48,267 nucleotides of DNA from an uncultured bacterium (GCA_902802945.1 CADCOC010000086.1:1-48267); one strand, 5' to 3'. Counted from the first letter of the stretch, positions 27,901-36,419 are shown. Notes: generated from the sequence alone by a model not told the origin. Program-made: numbers and translations.

Positions 27901-28020
27901 TGGCACTTCAACGTGGCGCTGCCCGATGACGTTGCGTTCGTCAAGTTCGTCGTGACCGACGGCGGCGACGGCGACAAGTCCGACCATGGCGACTGGGCGG
28001 AATGCGGTTTTCTGTTGTAA
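24985..28020 (+). CDS. Secreted glycoside hydrolase (alpha-galactosidase-like barrel) with NPCBM domain
   Basis: 1011 residues, with a signal peptide ending near VQAWA. An N-terminal beta-sandwich (~25-290) precedes a TIM-barrel region (~300-640) with GMQGIKFDYPETGY; Asp475 is the candidate nucleophile, as in clan GH-D (GH27/GH36) enzymes, and GIVDTQRTWND (Asp536/Asp543) is a candidate acid/base. A C-terminal NPCBM-type carbohydrate-binding domain (~870-1011: GWGGGIRLGKGYDGEI, GTERWHFNVAL) is clear. The exact family is uncertain. Two palindromic repeats are read in frame (residues ~171-189 and ~832-842). It heads an operon with three further genes at gaps of 26, 19 and 53 bases. Confidence 0.78.
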   Translation: MRSTSSFLVLMCVALTAVQAWAAKSAIENKAGCVVLSNGRAAVSFNVTSGTFTIRDAEGRVRLADAGVGATSVKRGAAFTAKTDEVDDAFGHGARITFTVRDDTAGARWGFHDAGYAHPHSKGAWEPVYTYTLYDDSSALIASFGVNTPVWYRRRLMGATVVRGGKWLGERRSRGDRPTTGTTGSLPVDSFVTINSAAGAEPAHLVPGLSRNSANGILVTGLVDGKRRTLVAGGLQYDAFGKMAELDDGTLTLYAADEVGVLVEPGTNQLFSADTFYIDAVTDDPFASAEAYGRAMRKANGADPNVYDFPLLCGWAVGALSRLGNINNAPALVKELDMANEKGFTKYSKVGVRLEPDYYCYHDHGNTEQGWYDDAHWAKYRHLRQPYETFAKWCAAIKARNGIPYTYIQVGMPSDDFAIAHRDWMLFNSTNRIERKHMHHRPYVTYDLSDKGMADHMLAVWKRLRKDGMQGIKFDYPETGYNTQGGFDDIHASATQVYRRYFALAREGLGKEAFLDERNLGECGRPCLDVTAGIVDTQRTWNDSNKFDPHMITTDGLRWFKMRTVFNYYPDSKAIHGLLEGVRRSMLTTVYLTSGRIELATSFRLFTPEMTHDLSRLYPEYREPFAARPIDAFKKGVANPTVYDLELAPTWHQVMLFNPEKKRATIKTALCGDRATDGALGLDPQAKWRVHSFWDDIYLGILGAGDALEIEMNGLECEMFRVSKAEARPQVVSTTRHVLQGWMDIADEKWDAAGRILSGTAKHIASGTTESVVIAADTTDGQMFPLVRAEVSTEDVAAGVKVCAIETNGTVRVTITVPQARAVKWRVTFGKPVGRAVLGEPPRLSRSIPREYLPQNPGPVPPAPQVRIETLKPVKQKTGWGGGIRLGKGYDGEIRIQNSTYKGGMAIHGPGYATFARKPEWKRVVAVVGIDESQRVQNQSSVVFKIVGVGKDGKKEKELATSPYMMFGGTERWHFNVALPDDVAFVKFVVTDGGDGDKSDHGDWAECGFLL
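25496..25552. repeat. Composite palindromic element inside the glycosidase gene
   Basis: 25496-25521 is identical to 39852-39877 and to the reverse complement of 20005-20030. It is followed by CCACTGGGACAACGGG...CCCGTTG, the reverse-complement counterpart of about 39592-39625. It encodes RRSRGDRPTTGTTG. Confidence 0.85.
27480..27509. repeat. 30-bp palindromic element inside the glycosidase gene
   Basis: It opens GGTGGGGCGAGCC. It is the reverse complement of 37764-37793 with one mismatch. It encodes VGRAVLGEPP between the catalytic region and the NPCBM domain. Confidence 0.8.
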
Positions 28021-28046
28021 TTCCAAACGAAGAAAGGAAAAAAGAA

Positions 28047-28943
28047 ATGAACCTCGGAAGAAGAGATTTTATCGGCCTCGGAATTGCCTCGGCGGCCGGA
28101 ATGTGCATTGGCGGCGGCGCTGCGCCTGCAAAGGCAAAGAGCCGTTCCTGGTACAATGGCGTGGAGGTGGGCTGCATAACCTACAGCTACCGCTCCATGC
28201 GCAAGAAGAACGCGGAGGACATCGTCCAGTACGCGGTGGAGGACGGCCTTGGCACGCTTGAGCTCAAGGGCGAGGTGGTTGACGAGTACCTGAAGCGCGA
28301 GGGCGCGCGCGACATGGGCCGCCTGCCCGCGCTGCGCAAGATGTTCGACGACGCGGGGGTGTCCATACACATCGTGAAGTACGGCGGCATCGGCGGGAAG
28401 AACGCGAAGGAGGACGAGTACCGCGTGGCCGTCGCAAAGGCGCTGGGCGCGAAGTGCATTACGCGCGAGGTTCCGAAGGTCTCGGAGTACGAGACGATCG
28501 GGCGGCGCTGCGCGGCCATTGCCGACAAGCACGGCATATTCATCGCGTTCCACAACCACACGCAGATCGACGCACTCACCTACGACGGTCCGCTTCTCGG
28601 CTATTCGCCCAACCTGCGCATCAACTTCGACATCGGCCACTACGTGGCGGCCACCACGGACGACGCCACGCGCTTCATCGACCCTCTCGCCTTCATCGAG
28701 AAGTACCACGAGAAGATTTTCTCGATCCACCTCAAGGACCGCACCACGAAGGCGCATGGCTCAAAGAACCTCGCGTTCGGCAAGGGCGACACTCCTCTAG
28801 CGAAGCTGCTACCCTTCCTTCAGAAGAAGGGCTGGCCGTTCTACTGCGACATTGAACTTGAATACTCCATTCCTAAAGGCTCCAACGCCGTGAAGGAGGT
28901 TGCGCGCTGCAACGCGTTTTGCCGCAAGGCCGCCGGGTGCTGA
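28047..28943 (+). CDS. Tat-exported sugar isomerase/epimerase-like TIM-barrel protein
   Basis: 298 residues from ATG 28047 with AAAGGA at 28033-28038. MNLGRRDFIGLGIASAAG is a twin-arginine signal, so the folded protein is exported. The body matches the AP-endonuclease-2/xylose-isomerase-like barrel: FHNHTQ, NFDIGHY, FSIHLKDR and a final CDIELEY, which supply the metal-binding His, Asp and Glu residues. In PVC bacteria such proteins often sit in glycan operons and may act on keto-sugar intermediates. Export to the periplasm together with a glycosidase fits that. The substrate is not known. Confidence 0.82.
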   Translation: MNLGRRDFIGLGIASAAGMCIGGGAAPAKAKSRSWYNGVEVGCITYSYRSMRKKNAEDIVQYAVEDGLGTLELKGEVVDEYLKREGARDMGRLPALRKMFDDAGVSIHIVKYGGIGGKNAKEDEYRVAVAKALGAKCITREVPKVSEYETIGRRCAAIADKHGIFIAFHNHTQIDALTYDGPLLGYSPNLRINFDIGHYVAATTDDATRFIDPLAFIEKYHEKIFSIHLKDRTTKAHGSKNLAFGKGDTPLAKLLPFLQKKGWPFYCDIELEYSIPKGSNAVKEVARCNAFCRKAAGC

Positions 28944-28962
28944 TTAAAGGCGAAGGTGCGGC

Positions 28963-30909
28963 ATGACTAACTTGGCTTTGATTGTTTCCCTAATGCTCGG
29001 GACCCAGCAGCTGCAATGCGGCGGGTCCGACATCGGGAAGACCGTTCGCGACAGCCTCTTCAACGAGGTCGTGCGCCAGGACCGCGCGGCGGACGCCGCG
29101 TGGCTCGCGTGCGACACGAAGGAGAAGCTCGCCGCGCACCAGGCGTGGGTACGCGCAGGCGTCCTCAGCGCCATCGGCGGACTGCCGGAGAAGACGCCGC
29201 TCAACGCGCGCGTGACGGGCCGGGTCAAGAAGGACGGCTACGTGATCGAGAAGGTGCTCTTCGAGAGCCGTCCGCACCACTACGTGACGGCGCACCTCTT
29301 CCTGCCGGACAACCCGAAGTACAAGGCGCCGTACCCCGGCGTCGTCTCGCCGTGCGGACACTCCGCCACGGGGAAGAACGCCCCGTGGTACCAGCGTGTG
29401 GGCGTGACCGGCGCGCTGCACGGGCTTGCCACGCTCGTCTACGACCCCATCGACCAGGGAGAGCGCCGCCAGCATCCGAAATGCCACATGTCCTGCGGCG
29501 GACACAACAGTATCGGGTGGCGGGCGAACCTGCTCGGCTGGAACACCGCGCAGTTCCGCATCTGGGACGGCATCCGTGCGTGCGACTACCTCGCCTCGCG
29601 TCCCGACGTGGACGCCGCGCAGCTCGGCGTCACCGGGCTTTCCGGCGGCGGCACGCTCTCCTCCTACCTCAACGCGCTCGACGACCGCTACGTCGCCGGC
29701 GCCCCGGCGGGATTTCTCTCCACGATCCGCGACGTGTACGCGAAGATCGGCGGACAGGACGCGGAGCAGTTCCTGTTCGGCCAGATGAAGATCGGGTTCA
29801 ACCACCTCGGCATCGTCACGCTCCGTGCGCCGTCGCCCACGATGATCGTGACGACCCATGGGGACTACTTTCCGTTCATGGGTTCCATGGAAACGTTCGA
29901 GAACGCCCGTAAAATCTATTCCATGCTCGGCGCCCCAGAGAAGGTCGATCTCATGGAGACCGCAGGCCCGCACCACTGGTACGAATCGACGCGCAACGCC
30001 GCGATGCTCTGGATTCGCCGCTGGGCAGCCGGCGACGCGTCCGCCTGGCCGCAGGACCGCGCCGCGCTCCGTCGTCTTGACATCGGCTTCGCGTATGCGC
30101 CGGAGAACTCCGGCGTCGCCAACGACAAGCCCGAGGTGCGCCACGTCACGAAGACCGGTCAGGTCATGGACATCCCTGGCGCGCGCAGCGCGTACGACGT
30201 GATGAAGGACGAACTGGCGCGGCTCGACGAAAAACGCGTACCGCCGACGGCGGAGGGTGTCCGCGCCGTCTCCGGGATACGTCCTGTCTCCGAACTTACG
30301 GCAGTGCCGGCCGCCGTCGTGGAGAAGCCCGCCGCGGACGGACGCGCCGTGCGTCTCGTCCTTTCCCGCACCGACGACTTCACGCCGATTCCGATGGTGG
30401 CGTTCCTGCCGAAGAACGCGAAGGGCGTGCCGCTGCTTCTCTTCACGGACGGCAAGCGCACGACGCTCGCCGACGAGATTCGCGCGGCGCTCGGGGAAGG
30501 GCGCGCGGTCGCCGTCGCGGAAATGCGCGGATTCGGCGAGACGGCGAAGGGCAACCATTCGTTCTACGGCTCGAAGCGTCCGGACGAGGAGATGGCCGTG
30601 ATGGCGATTTCCGTCGGCGAGAATCTCGCCGCGCGGAGGGCGGAGGATGCGGCGCTCGCGGCGCGGCATTTCGCGTCGATGGCCGGAGTCGACAAGGTGG
30701 CGCTCTTCGCGCGCGGCACGGCGGCGATTCCGGCCGCGCATGCGTATTTTCTGGAGCGCGGGCTTTTCGCGTCCTTCACGACGAAGAACGCGCCGCCGTC
30801 GTGGCACGACGTGGTGAACAAGCCGGAACTGCACTTCTCGTTTGCGGACACGGTCTACGGCGCGCTCAAGGTCTACGACTGGACGGACCTGAAAACGGCG
30901 GCGAAATAA
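28963..30909 (+). CDS. Acetyl-xylan-esterase-like alpha/beta hydrolase
   Basis: 648 residues from ATG 28963, 19 bases after the previous gene. The N-terminal half is an alpha/beta hydrolase with the nucleophile elbow GLSGGGTL (Ser227), a candidate acid in THGDYFPF (Asp301) and a His in AGPHHWYES (His337 or His338). PGVVSPCGHSATGK and YDPIDQGERRQ resemble the AXE1/dienelactone-type esterases found in PVC and Bacteroidota glycan clusters. The C-terminal third (~420-648) repeats an alpha/beta-like pattern (EMRGFGET) but lacks an obvious Ser elbow. Removal of acetyl or methyl esters from the operon's glycan is the likely job; this is inference. The N terminus could be a weak signal peptide. Confidence 0.75.
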   Translation: MTNLALIVSLMLGTQQLQCGGSDIGKTVRDSLFNEVVRQDRAADAAWLACDTKEKLAAHQAWVRAGVLSAIGGLPEKTPLNARVTGRVKKDGYVIEKVLFESRPHHYVTAHLFLPDNPKYKAPYPGVVSPCGHSATGKNAPWYQRVGVTGALHGLATLVYDPIDQGERRQHPKCHMSCGGHNSIGWRANLLGWNTAQFRIWDGIRACDYLASRPDVDAAQLGVTGLSGGGTLSSYLNALDDRYVAGAPAGFLSTIRDVYAKIGGQDAEQFLFGQMKIGFNHLGIVTLRAPSPTMIVTTHGDYFPFMGSMETFENARKIYSMLGAPEKVDLMETAGPHHWYESTRNAAMLWIRRWAAGDASAWPQDRAALRRLDIGFAYAPENSGVANDKPEVRHVTKTGQVMDIPGARSAYDVMKDELARLDEKRVPPTAEGVRAVSGIRPVSELTAVPAAVVEKPAADGRAVRLVLSRTDDFTPIPMVAFLPKNAKGVPLLLFTDGKRTTLADEIRAALGEGRAVAVAEMRGFGETAKGNHSFYGSKRPDEEMAVMAISVGENLAARRAEDAALAARHFASMAGVDKVALFARGTAAIPAAHAYFLERGLFASFTTKNAPPSWHDVVNKPELHFSFADTVYGALKVYDWTDLKTAAK

Positions 30910-30962
30910 ACGAGAGATCTGCATTTCTCAAATCTTAACTCAACCAAGAAAGGCATCGAACA

Positions 30963-32375
30963 ATGGAAACGAAAGTCGGTTTTTTCAGCATCGGGCTGGA
31001 TACCTATTGGGCGCAGTTTGAGGGACTGCGTGACCACTTGCTGGGCTACCACGCACAGATCGGGAAGCGCCTCGCAGAGAAGTGCGAGGTGGTGGACGCG
31101 GGGCTCGTCGACACGCCCGATAAGGCGCGTGCGGCAGCCGGGCTGTTCGCGGACGCCAACATCGACGTGGTGTTCCTCTTCGTCTCCACGTACGCGCTCT
31201 CCTCGACCGTCCTGCCCGCCATCCCCAAGGGCGCGTTCGTGGTGGTCCTGAACGTCCAGCCCGTGGCGCAGCTGGACTACGCCGCGTTCAACGCCATCGG
31301 CGACCGCGGCGTGATGACCGGCATCTGGCTTGAGCACTGCCAGGCGTGCAGCGTGCCGGAGATCGCCTGCGTGTTCAACCGCGCCGGCGTGCGGTATGCG
31401 TTCGTCACCGGGTGGCTGCAGGATCCCGAGATGTGGCGTGACGTGTCGGGGTGGCTGGACGCCGCCCGTGCCGTCGGCGGGATGCGCGCCAACCGGATGG
31501 GCGTGCTCGGGCACTACTACTGCGGGATGCTGGACGTCTATTCCGACCTCACGGCGCTCTGTGCGGCGTTCGGCACGCACATCGACCTCCTGGAGATGTG
31601 CGAACTGCAGGCGCTGCGCGAGGGGGTGACGGAGGCGGACGTGTCGGCGAAGATCGCCGAGTTCCGCGAGCGGTTTGACGTGTCCGCGAGCTGCGAGCCG
31701 GAGGAACTCGACCGCGCCGCGCGCACGGCGATCGCGCTCGACCGTCTTGTGGCGAAGCACCGTCTCTCCTCGATGGCCTACTACTACGAAGGACAACCGG
31801 GGAACGCCTACGAGAACATCGTCACCTCGGTCATCGCGGGGAACACGCTCCTCACCGGCTCGCACGTGCCCGTGGCGGGCGAGTGCGAGGTGAAGAACGC
31901 GCACGCGATGAAGCTCATGGACCTGCTGGGCGCGGGCGGGTCATTCTCGGAATTCTACCTCACCGATTTCGTGGACGACGTGGTGCTGCTGGGACACGAC
32001 GGCCCGGCGCACTTCGCCATCGCCGAAGGGCGCGTGGGTCTGGTGCCGGTGCCGGTCTACCACGGCAAGCCCGGCAAGGGGCTCTCCATCCAGATGACCG
32101 TGAAGCACGGGCCGGTGACGCTGCTCTCCGTGGTGCAGCGCGCGGACGGCAGCCTGATGCTGCTCGCCGCCGAGGGCGAGTCGGTGCCGGGTCCGGTCCT
32201 GCAGATCGGCAACACAAACAGCCGCTACCGCTTCTCCATCGGCGCGAAGGCGTTCATGGAGGCGTGGAGCGCCGCCGGTCCCGCACACCACTGCGCGATC
32301 GGCGTGGGACACTGCGCCGACACGCTGGCGAAGGTCGCCAAGCTGCTCAACCTCGCGTACGAGCGTGTCTGCTGA
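30963..32375 (+). CDS. L-arabinose/L-fucose isomerase-fold protein
   Basis: 470 residues, cytoplasmic, with no signal peptide. The N-terminal Rossmann-like part ([32 protein letters not shown]) and C-terminal motifs [18 protein letters not shown] and [15 protein letters not shown] match the arabinose-isomerase family, which interconverts aldoses and ketoses with Mn2+. The sequence is distant from classical AraA, so the sugar is not assigned. As the last gene of the operon it may channel a released pentose or deoxyhexose into metabolism. Confidence 0.82.
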   Translation: METKVGFFSIGLDTYWAQFEGLRDHLLGYHAQIGKRLAEKCEVVDAGLVDTPDKARAAAGLFADANIDVVFLFVSTYALSSTVLPAIPKGAFVVVLNVQPVAQLDYAAFNAIGDRGVMTGIWLEHCQACSVPEIACVFNRAGVRYAFVTGWLQDPEMWRDVSGWLDAARAVGGMRANRMGVLGHYYCGMLDVYSDLTALCAAFGTHIDLLEMCELQALREGVTEADVSAKIAEFRERFDVSASCEPEELDRAARTAIALDRLVAKHRLSSMAYYYEGQPGNAYENIVTSVIAGNTLLTGSHVPVAGECEVKNAHAMKLMDLLGAGGSFSEFYLTDFVDDVVLLGHDGPAHFAIAEGRVGLVPVPVYHGKPGKGLSIQMTVKHGPVTLLSVVQRADGSLMLLAAEGESVPGPVLQIGNTNSRYRFSIGAKAFMEAWSAAGPAHHCAIGVGHCADTLAKVAKLLNLAYERVC

Positions 32376-32394
32376 CTGATACGGCCGGGAACTC

Positions 32395-33402
32395 GTGGCA
32401 GCGCTTAATCCAGATGACACGATCGGCGTGTACCGCATCGTCCGGCTCCTTGGCAAGGGCGCGATGGGGGCGGTGTACGAGGTCGTACACACGCAGCTCG
32501 GCGTCCACTATGCGCTGAAGTCGTTCACGCTCGAAGACGGGCACATCGATATTCTGAAGGACAAGTTCCTTGCCGAGGGCAGGGTTCTTGCTCGGCTCCA
32601 CCATCCAAATGTCGTACGCGTGTTCGACCTCAACTTCGACGAGACGACCCAGACGCCGTACTTCGTAATGGATCTCGTGGTTTACAAGGACGGTTCCCCG
32701 CACACTCTCGCCGATGTCGAAGTGTCCGACCTTGACGAGGAGTTCGTGCTCAGGTGGTTCACGGAACTCGCGTCCGCCCTTGACTACATCCACGCCCAGG
32801 GAATCGTCCACCGGGACATCAAGCTGAACAACGTATTGGTTTCCGCGGATAAGCACGTCATACTTTCCGACTTCGGCGTGTTGCGTCTTTTCTCCGACAG
32901 GCTTCGCAACGAGGTGAGGGCATCCACCACCATGGTCACGGAGGCGAGGAACTCGCGTCTCGTGATGGGCACTCTCGCCGTGATGATCGTCTATCTCCTT
33001 ACCGGCATTTGGTACGAGTCCGGTTCACGGGCGCTTGAACTCCTTGAAACGCTTGAGCTACCGTGGGCGAAGGTGCTGCCGCCAATGCTTGCCGAAGACC
33101 CTGCGGAACGTCCAGTCAATCTATGTGCCTTGGCAAAACTTCTGGAGGTGCCAACATCTGAGGCGAAGACCGTTGCCCAGCCCAGTGAGGGCCAGTCGCC
33201 AATGGCTCAGAACGATGCCGCGCCTACGTGGAGGAAGTTGCCGTGGAAGGCGGTCGCCATCTTTGGCGGAGCCCTCGCCGTGATCACCGCAGTTTTCACA
33301 TCGGTATGGTTTGCTCTTCGCAAGCCCGCCGTGCCGCAGTCGGCCGAGGAAGAATTCGCTGCCGCGTTTGGCGCGGAGGGCATATTCGAGGTAGTGAAAT
33401 GA
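32395..33402 (+). CDS. Ser/Thr protein kinase lacking the activation segment
   Basis: 335 residues from GTG 32395 (weak GGGA 32387-32390). The Gly-rich loop LLGKGAMGAVYEV, Lys42 (YALKSF), IVHRDIKLNNVL (Asp141) and SDFG (Asp159) are intact. After LVMGT (Thr193) the sequence jumps straight to LAVMIVYLLTG, so the P+1 loop, the APE motif and most of helix F (about 25-30 residues) are missing, in frame. A transmembrane segment lies at ~285-307 (VAIFGGALAVITAVFTSVWF), followed by a short outer tail. The stop overlaps the sigma-factor gene (ATGA), so they form a pair. It may be an inactive or scaffold-like kinase, or may have lost the segment recently. Confidence 0.85.
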   Translation: MAALNPDDTIGVYRIVRLLGKGAMGAVYEVVHTQLGVHYALKSFTLEDGHIDILKDKFLAEGRVLARLHHPNVVRVFDLNFDETTQTPYFVMDLVVYKDGSPHTLADVEVSDLDEEFVLRWFTELASALDYIHAQGIVHRDIKLNNVLVSADKHVILSDFGVLRLFSDRLRNEVRASTTMVTEARNSRLVMGTLAVMIVYLLTGIWYESGSRALELLETLELPWAKVLPPMLAEDPAERPVNLCALAKLLEVPTSEAKTVAQPSEGQSPMAQNDAAPTWRKLPWKAVAIFGGALAVITAVFTSVWFALRKPAVPQSAEEEFAAAFGAEGIFEVVK

Positions 33403-34001
33403 GCGTATTCCCTACCACATCGTATACGCTTATCCAGAAACTGGCCGTCGAGGCAACCGGCGGAAACGATGCGGCGTGGGTTCGTTTCTTCGACCTTTAC
33501 ACGCCGGCGATGAAGCGTTTCGTCCAGCTAATCGACCATAACCACGATCCCGACGACGTGGTTCAGGAAGTGTACATCCATCTGGTGAAGATTCTGGAGG
33601 AACAGAAGTACAAGGCGGAGAAGGCGCAGTTCCGCACGTTCCTCAAGATGCTCATACGGCGGCAGCTTATCGGGATGTATCGACATGAACGGGCCCATGG
33701 CGCGGGCGAAACCGTTCCGATGGACGAGTTGACGGACGAACCTTCCGTTCAGCCGGAACAGGGTGCTGCGCTAGACCTTGCGTGGGACAGGGCGAGGCAT
33801 GAGGCGGCGGTGGAGCACGTTCTTACGAAGACTGCGCTTTCTGCCAAGACCAAGGCAGTCTATCGCGCACACGTCCTGGAGGGAAAATCCGCGGAAGAGG
33901 TGTGCGGGAAGTTTGGCATCGACAACAACTATCTCCGTCAGATCAAGTTCCGCGTCGAGAAGGCGATTGCCATTGTCGAGGCGGAGCTTGCCGACGAGTA
34001 A
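33399..34001 (+). CDS. ECF-like sigma-70-family RNA polymerase sigma factor
   Basis: 200 residues, with the ATG overlapping the kinase stop and GAGGT at 33388-33392. Region 2: FFDLYTPAMKRFVQLIDHNHDPDDVVQEVYIHLVKIL (core binding and -10 recognition), then FLKMLIRRQLIGMYRHERA. Region 4: LTKTALSAKTKAVYRAHVLEGKSAEEVCGKFGIDNNYLRQIKFRVEKA (helix-turn-helix). Kinase/ECF pairs are common in Planctomycetes and Verrucomicrobia, where the kinase may control the sigma factor by phosphorylation. No anti-sigma gene is adjacent. The lectin-like gene at 34080 is the nearest possible target. Confidence 0.85.
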   Translation: MSVFPTTSYTLIQKLAVEATGGNDAAWVRFFDLYTPAMKRFVQLIDHNHDPDDVVQEVYIHLVKILEEQKYKAEKAQFRTFLKMLIRRQLIGMYRHERAHGAGETVPMDELTDEPSVQPEQGAALDLAWDRARHEAAVEHVLTKTALSAKTKAVYRAHVLEGKSAEEVCGKFGIDNNYLRQIKFRVEKAIAIVEAELADE

Positions 34002-34079
34002 TCAAAACTTTTTTCGTTTCAGGTGTAACGGGCGTGTCTCATTTGCTAATAGTATGGTAGAAAGTCAAAGGAGACAAAA

Positions 34080-36362
34080 ATGAAAATCAAGTCGATAGTA
34101 ATGCTCTCGCTGGCGGCGATTGCGACGTCGCTGACGGCAATGCCAACGAAACAGGAACTTAAGCAAGTCGAAGGACTTGTCCAGGAACTCATGCGCCCGG
34201 AACTGGATGCGTTCAAGGCGGGGAAGAAGACCCGCGCGGACGTCGCCAAGTCGGCCATCGCGCTTGCGGAGAAGGCGGAGTCCGACGCGGCGAAGATGTT
34301 GCTGCTCAAAGGATCGTTCACCTTCTACGTTGGACATGGCGCGTTCGACGAGGCGATCGGCGTCCTCAGGACGCTGAAGACCACCATCCCCGACATTCCG
34401 CCCGAGTACATGGCGAACATGATCGAATCCGCGCTTCGCAACATGCCGAAGAGCAAAGGAGGCCTGATCTACCGTCTTCTTGACGACACTAAGTCCTACG
34501 TACGCCATCAGGATGAGCTGAAGAATGCGCTCGCGAAGTCGAAGAAGCGTCCAAGCGACAAAACGCTCCACCTGAAGATTGCGGAACTTTACGTCAGCTT
34601 AGGCGACTGGGACAAGGCTCTTGACGAGTTCGCGAAGGGCGACAACCCCAAGGCCGCCGAAGCCGCCAAGGCGGAGAAGGACGAGGGGAAGATGCCAAAG
34701 AGTGCCATCGCCGACTTCTGGTGGTCCTATCCAGCCAACGGCGAAGAGGAGCAGCAGAAGAAGTTCAAGCGCCATGCCGCCGCAATCTACGCCGAGGCGA
34801 TCAATTCCGGCGACGCCAGCGGGCTTGTGAAGGTGAAGGCACAGAGGCACATCGACGAGGTTAAGGGATACGGCGATGATATGCTTGCAGGCGTGATCAC
34901 TAGTCCAGCCAGTGAAGTGGCTGGGAATAGCCATCCTTCCACCGGAAACCTGTATTGCGTAGTTGATCTTTCCGCAGGGCCGAACGCGACAAAATATCCT
35001 GTATCGTACCTCGCCGCCGAGCCGAAAGGCGGCTGGACGGACGAATACAAGACCACAAAACTCGTCCTTCGCCGCATCGAGCCGGGGAAGTTCATGATGG
35101 GCGGCAAATACGAAGTGACGCTCACGAAGCCGTTCTACTGCGGCGTATTCGAGGTGACGCAGAAGCAGTACGAGTTGGTGACGGGTGCTAATCCCTCATC
35201 CACTAAGGGCGACATGCGGTCCGTTGGAAATGTCTCGTGGAACGCAATTCGCGGCAATTCCGCCACCTATAACTGGCCGAGTTCCGTGAACGTCGATCCG
35301 TCGACGTTCATTGGAAAAATCCAGGCGCGCACAAGCCTCAACATCGACTTGCCCACTGAGGCGCAATGGGAGTACGCCTGCTGGGCGGGGACGACTAATG
35401 ATGACAATATCGCAAAGAACAAACCATATGGGAAACGCGGTTATCCGATGGTTGTTGGCTCGTATAGGCCGAACGCTTGGGGACTCTACGATATGCACGA
35501 GAACGTCTGGGAGTGGTGTCTGGATTGGCGCGGTGACTTGTCGAGCGGGGTGACGGATCCCGTTGGCCCTTCCTCGGGGAAGTGGCGGGTCATACGCGGC
35601 GGTTGGTGGGACAACCGCGTAGGCGGTTGCCCTTCGTCCTACCGGAACCACGCCAATCCGGTGTGGGTGGTTAGCGCCGTCGGCTTCCGCCTCGTCATAG
35701 CCCCCGATCTCCTGAAGGAACGTGGTATCAAGCCGTCCGCCCTCGGCAAGGTTCAGCTATGGGACGGTGGTCCGTACTGGGCAGAGATGAACATCGGCGC
35801 GAAGAAGCCCGAAGATTATGGCTATTATTTCTGGTGGGGTGATACCGTAGGTTACAAACGCGAGAACGATGCTTGGGTGGCGAGTGACGGTTCCTCGTCA
35901 AATTTCTCTTTTGAAGAGAAGAACGCGCCTACTTTTGGGAAAAAGCCACAATTGTTACAGAATGAGGGATGGACTACGGTGAATGGCGCTCTCACGCCAC
36001 AACATGACGCCGCGCATGTGCAGTGGGGCGGGGTATGGCGTATGCCGACGAATCAGGAACTGTCTGGCCTTACGAATAAATGCGACTGGACGTGGACGAC
36101 GCAGAACGGTGTAAAAGGTTATGTCGTGCGTGGCAGGGGCGACTACGCCTCTAACAGCATCTTCCTCCCCTGCGCCGGTTTCGGCAACGGGACTTCGCTC
36201 ACCGTTTCCGGTTCGTACGGCGGCTACTGGTCGTCCGTTCCGGGCTCGAACGGCAGCTACGACTCGTGGAACCTCGGCTTCAATTCGCGCGTCCACGTCA
36301 CGGACGCCAACGGCCGCCACGGCGGGCGTACAGTTCGCCCTGTCCAAGGTTTCGCCAAATAG
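34080..36362 (+). CDS. Secreted FGE-sulfatase/C-type-lectin-like protein with two lectin-fold domains
   Basis: 760 residues with AAAGGAG at 34067-34073. Signal peptide ~1-20. An alpha-helical, TPR-like region (~25-290) is followed by a formylglycine-generating-enzyme-type (SUMF1) domain (~330-540: IEPGKFMMGG, FEVTQKQYE, LPTEAQWEYACWAG, GLYDMHENVWEWCLDW, RVIRGGWWDN, GFRLV). A second lectin-fold domain (~557-760) resembles the Fibrobacter paralogous (FISUMP) or DUF1566 type (WRMPTNQELSGL, GGYWSSVPGS, GRTVRPVQ). The loops before GFRLV and RTVRPV look like variable regions of diversity-generating-retroelement targets. No reverse transcriptase or template repeat was recognised in the window. Surface ligand binding is more likely than sulfatase maturation. 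Confidence 0.8.
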   Translation: MKIKSIVMLSLAAIATSLTAMPTKQELKQVEGLVQELMRPELDAFKAGKKTRADVAKSAIALAEKAESDAAKMLLLKGSFTFYVGHGAFDEAIGVLRTLKTTIPDIPPEYMANMIESALRNMPKSKGGLIYRLLDDTKSYVRHQDELKNALAKSKKRPSDKTLHLKIAELYVSLGDWDKALDEFAKGDNPKAAEAAKAEKDEGKMPKSAIADFWWSYPANGEEEQQKKFKRHAAAIYAEAINSGDASGLVKVKAQRHIDEVKGYGDDMLAGVITSPASEVAGNSHPSTGNLYCVVDLSAGPNATKYPVSYLAAEPKGGWTDEYKTTKLVLRRIEPGKFMMGGKYEVTLTKPFYCGVFEVTQKQYELVTGANPSSTKGDMRSVGNVSWNAIRGNSATYNWPSSVNVDPSTFIGKIQARTSLNIDLPTEAQWEYACWAGTTNDDNIAKNKPYGKRGYPMVVGSYRPNAWGLYDMHENVWEWCLDWRGDLSSGVTDPVGPSSGKWRVIRGGWWDNRVGGCPSSYRNHANPVWVVSAVGFRLVIAPDLLKERGIKPSALGKVQLWDGGPYWAEMNIGAKKPEDYGYYFWWGDTVGYKRENDAWVASDGSSSNFSFEEKNAPTFGKKPQLLQNEGWTTVNGALTPQHDAAHVQWGGVWRMPTNQELSGLTNKCDWTWTTQNGVKGYVVRGRGDYASNSIFLPCAGFGNGTSLTVSGSYGGYWSSVPGSNGSYDSWNLGFNSRVHVTDANGRHGGRTVRPVQGFAK

Positions 36363-36386
36363 CGGAATTTCTTTTGTGAATTCCGC
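36362..36386. terminator. Inverted repeat directly after the lectin-like gene
   Basis: GCGGAATT (36362-36369) and AATTCCGC (36379-36386) enclose a 9-base loop and begin on the last base of the stop codon. There is no U-tract. It may be a weak bidirectional terminator between convergent genes, or the stem-loop expected beyond a retrohoming target. Confidence 0.5.
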
Positions 36387-36419
36387 CATTTCTCATCGAT
36401 GTACCCGGTATGAGGATAT

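Noticed and set aside
25540-28026. Long open frame on the minus strand opposite the glycosidase (828 codons)
   Set aside because: Mirror of a GC-rich gene with strong third-position bias; Arg/His/Val-rich, no domain, no signal or Shine-Dalgarno. The plus-strand gene has clear domains.
28990-30924. Long open frame on the minus strand opposite the esterase (644 codons)
   Set aside because: Same codon-bias shadow effect; no recognisable motif.
34080-36362. A true sulfatase-activating enzyme
   Set aside because: No sulfatase gene is nearby, a second lectin-fold domain is present, and the conserved C-terminal Cys pair of catalytic enzymes was not recognised.
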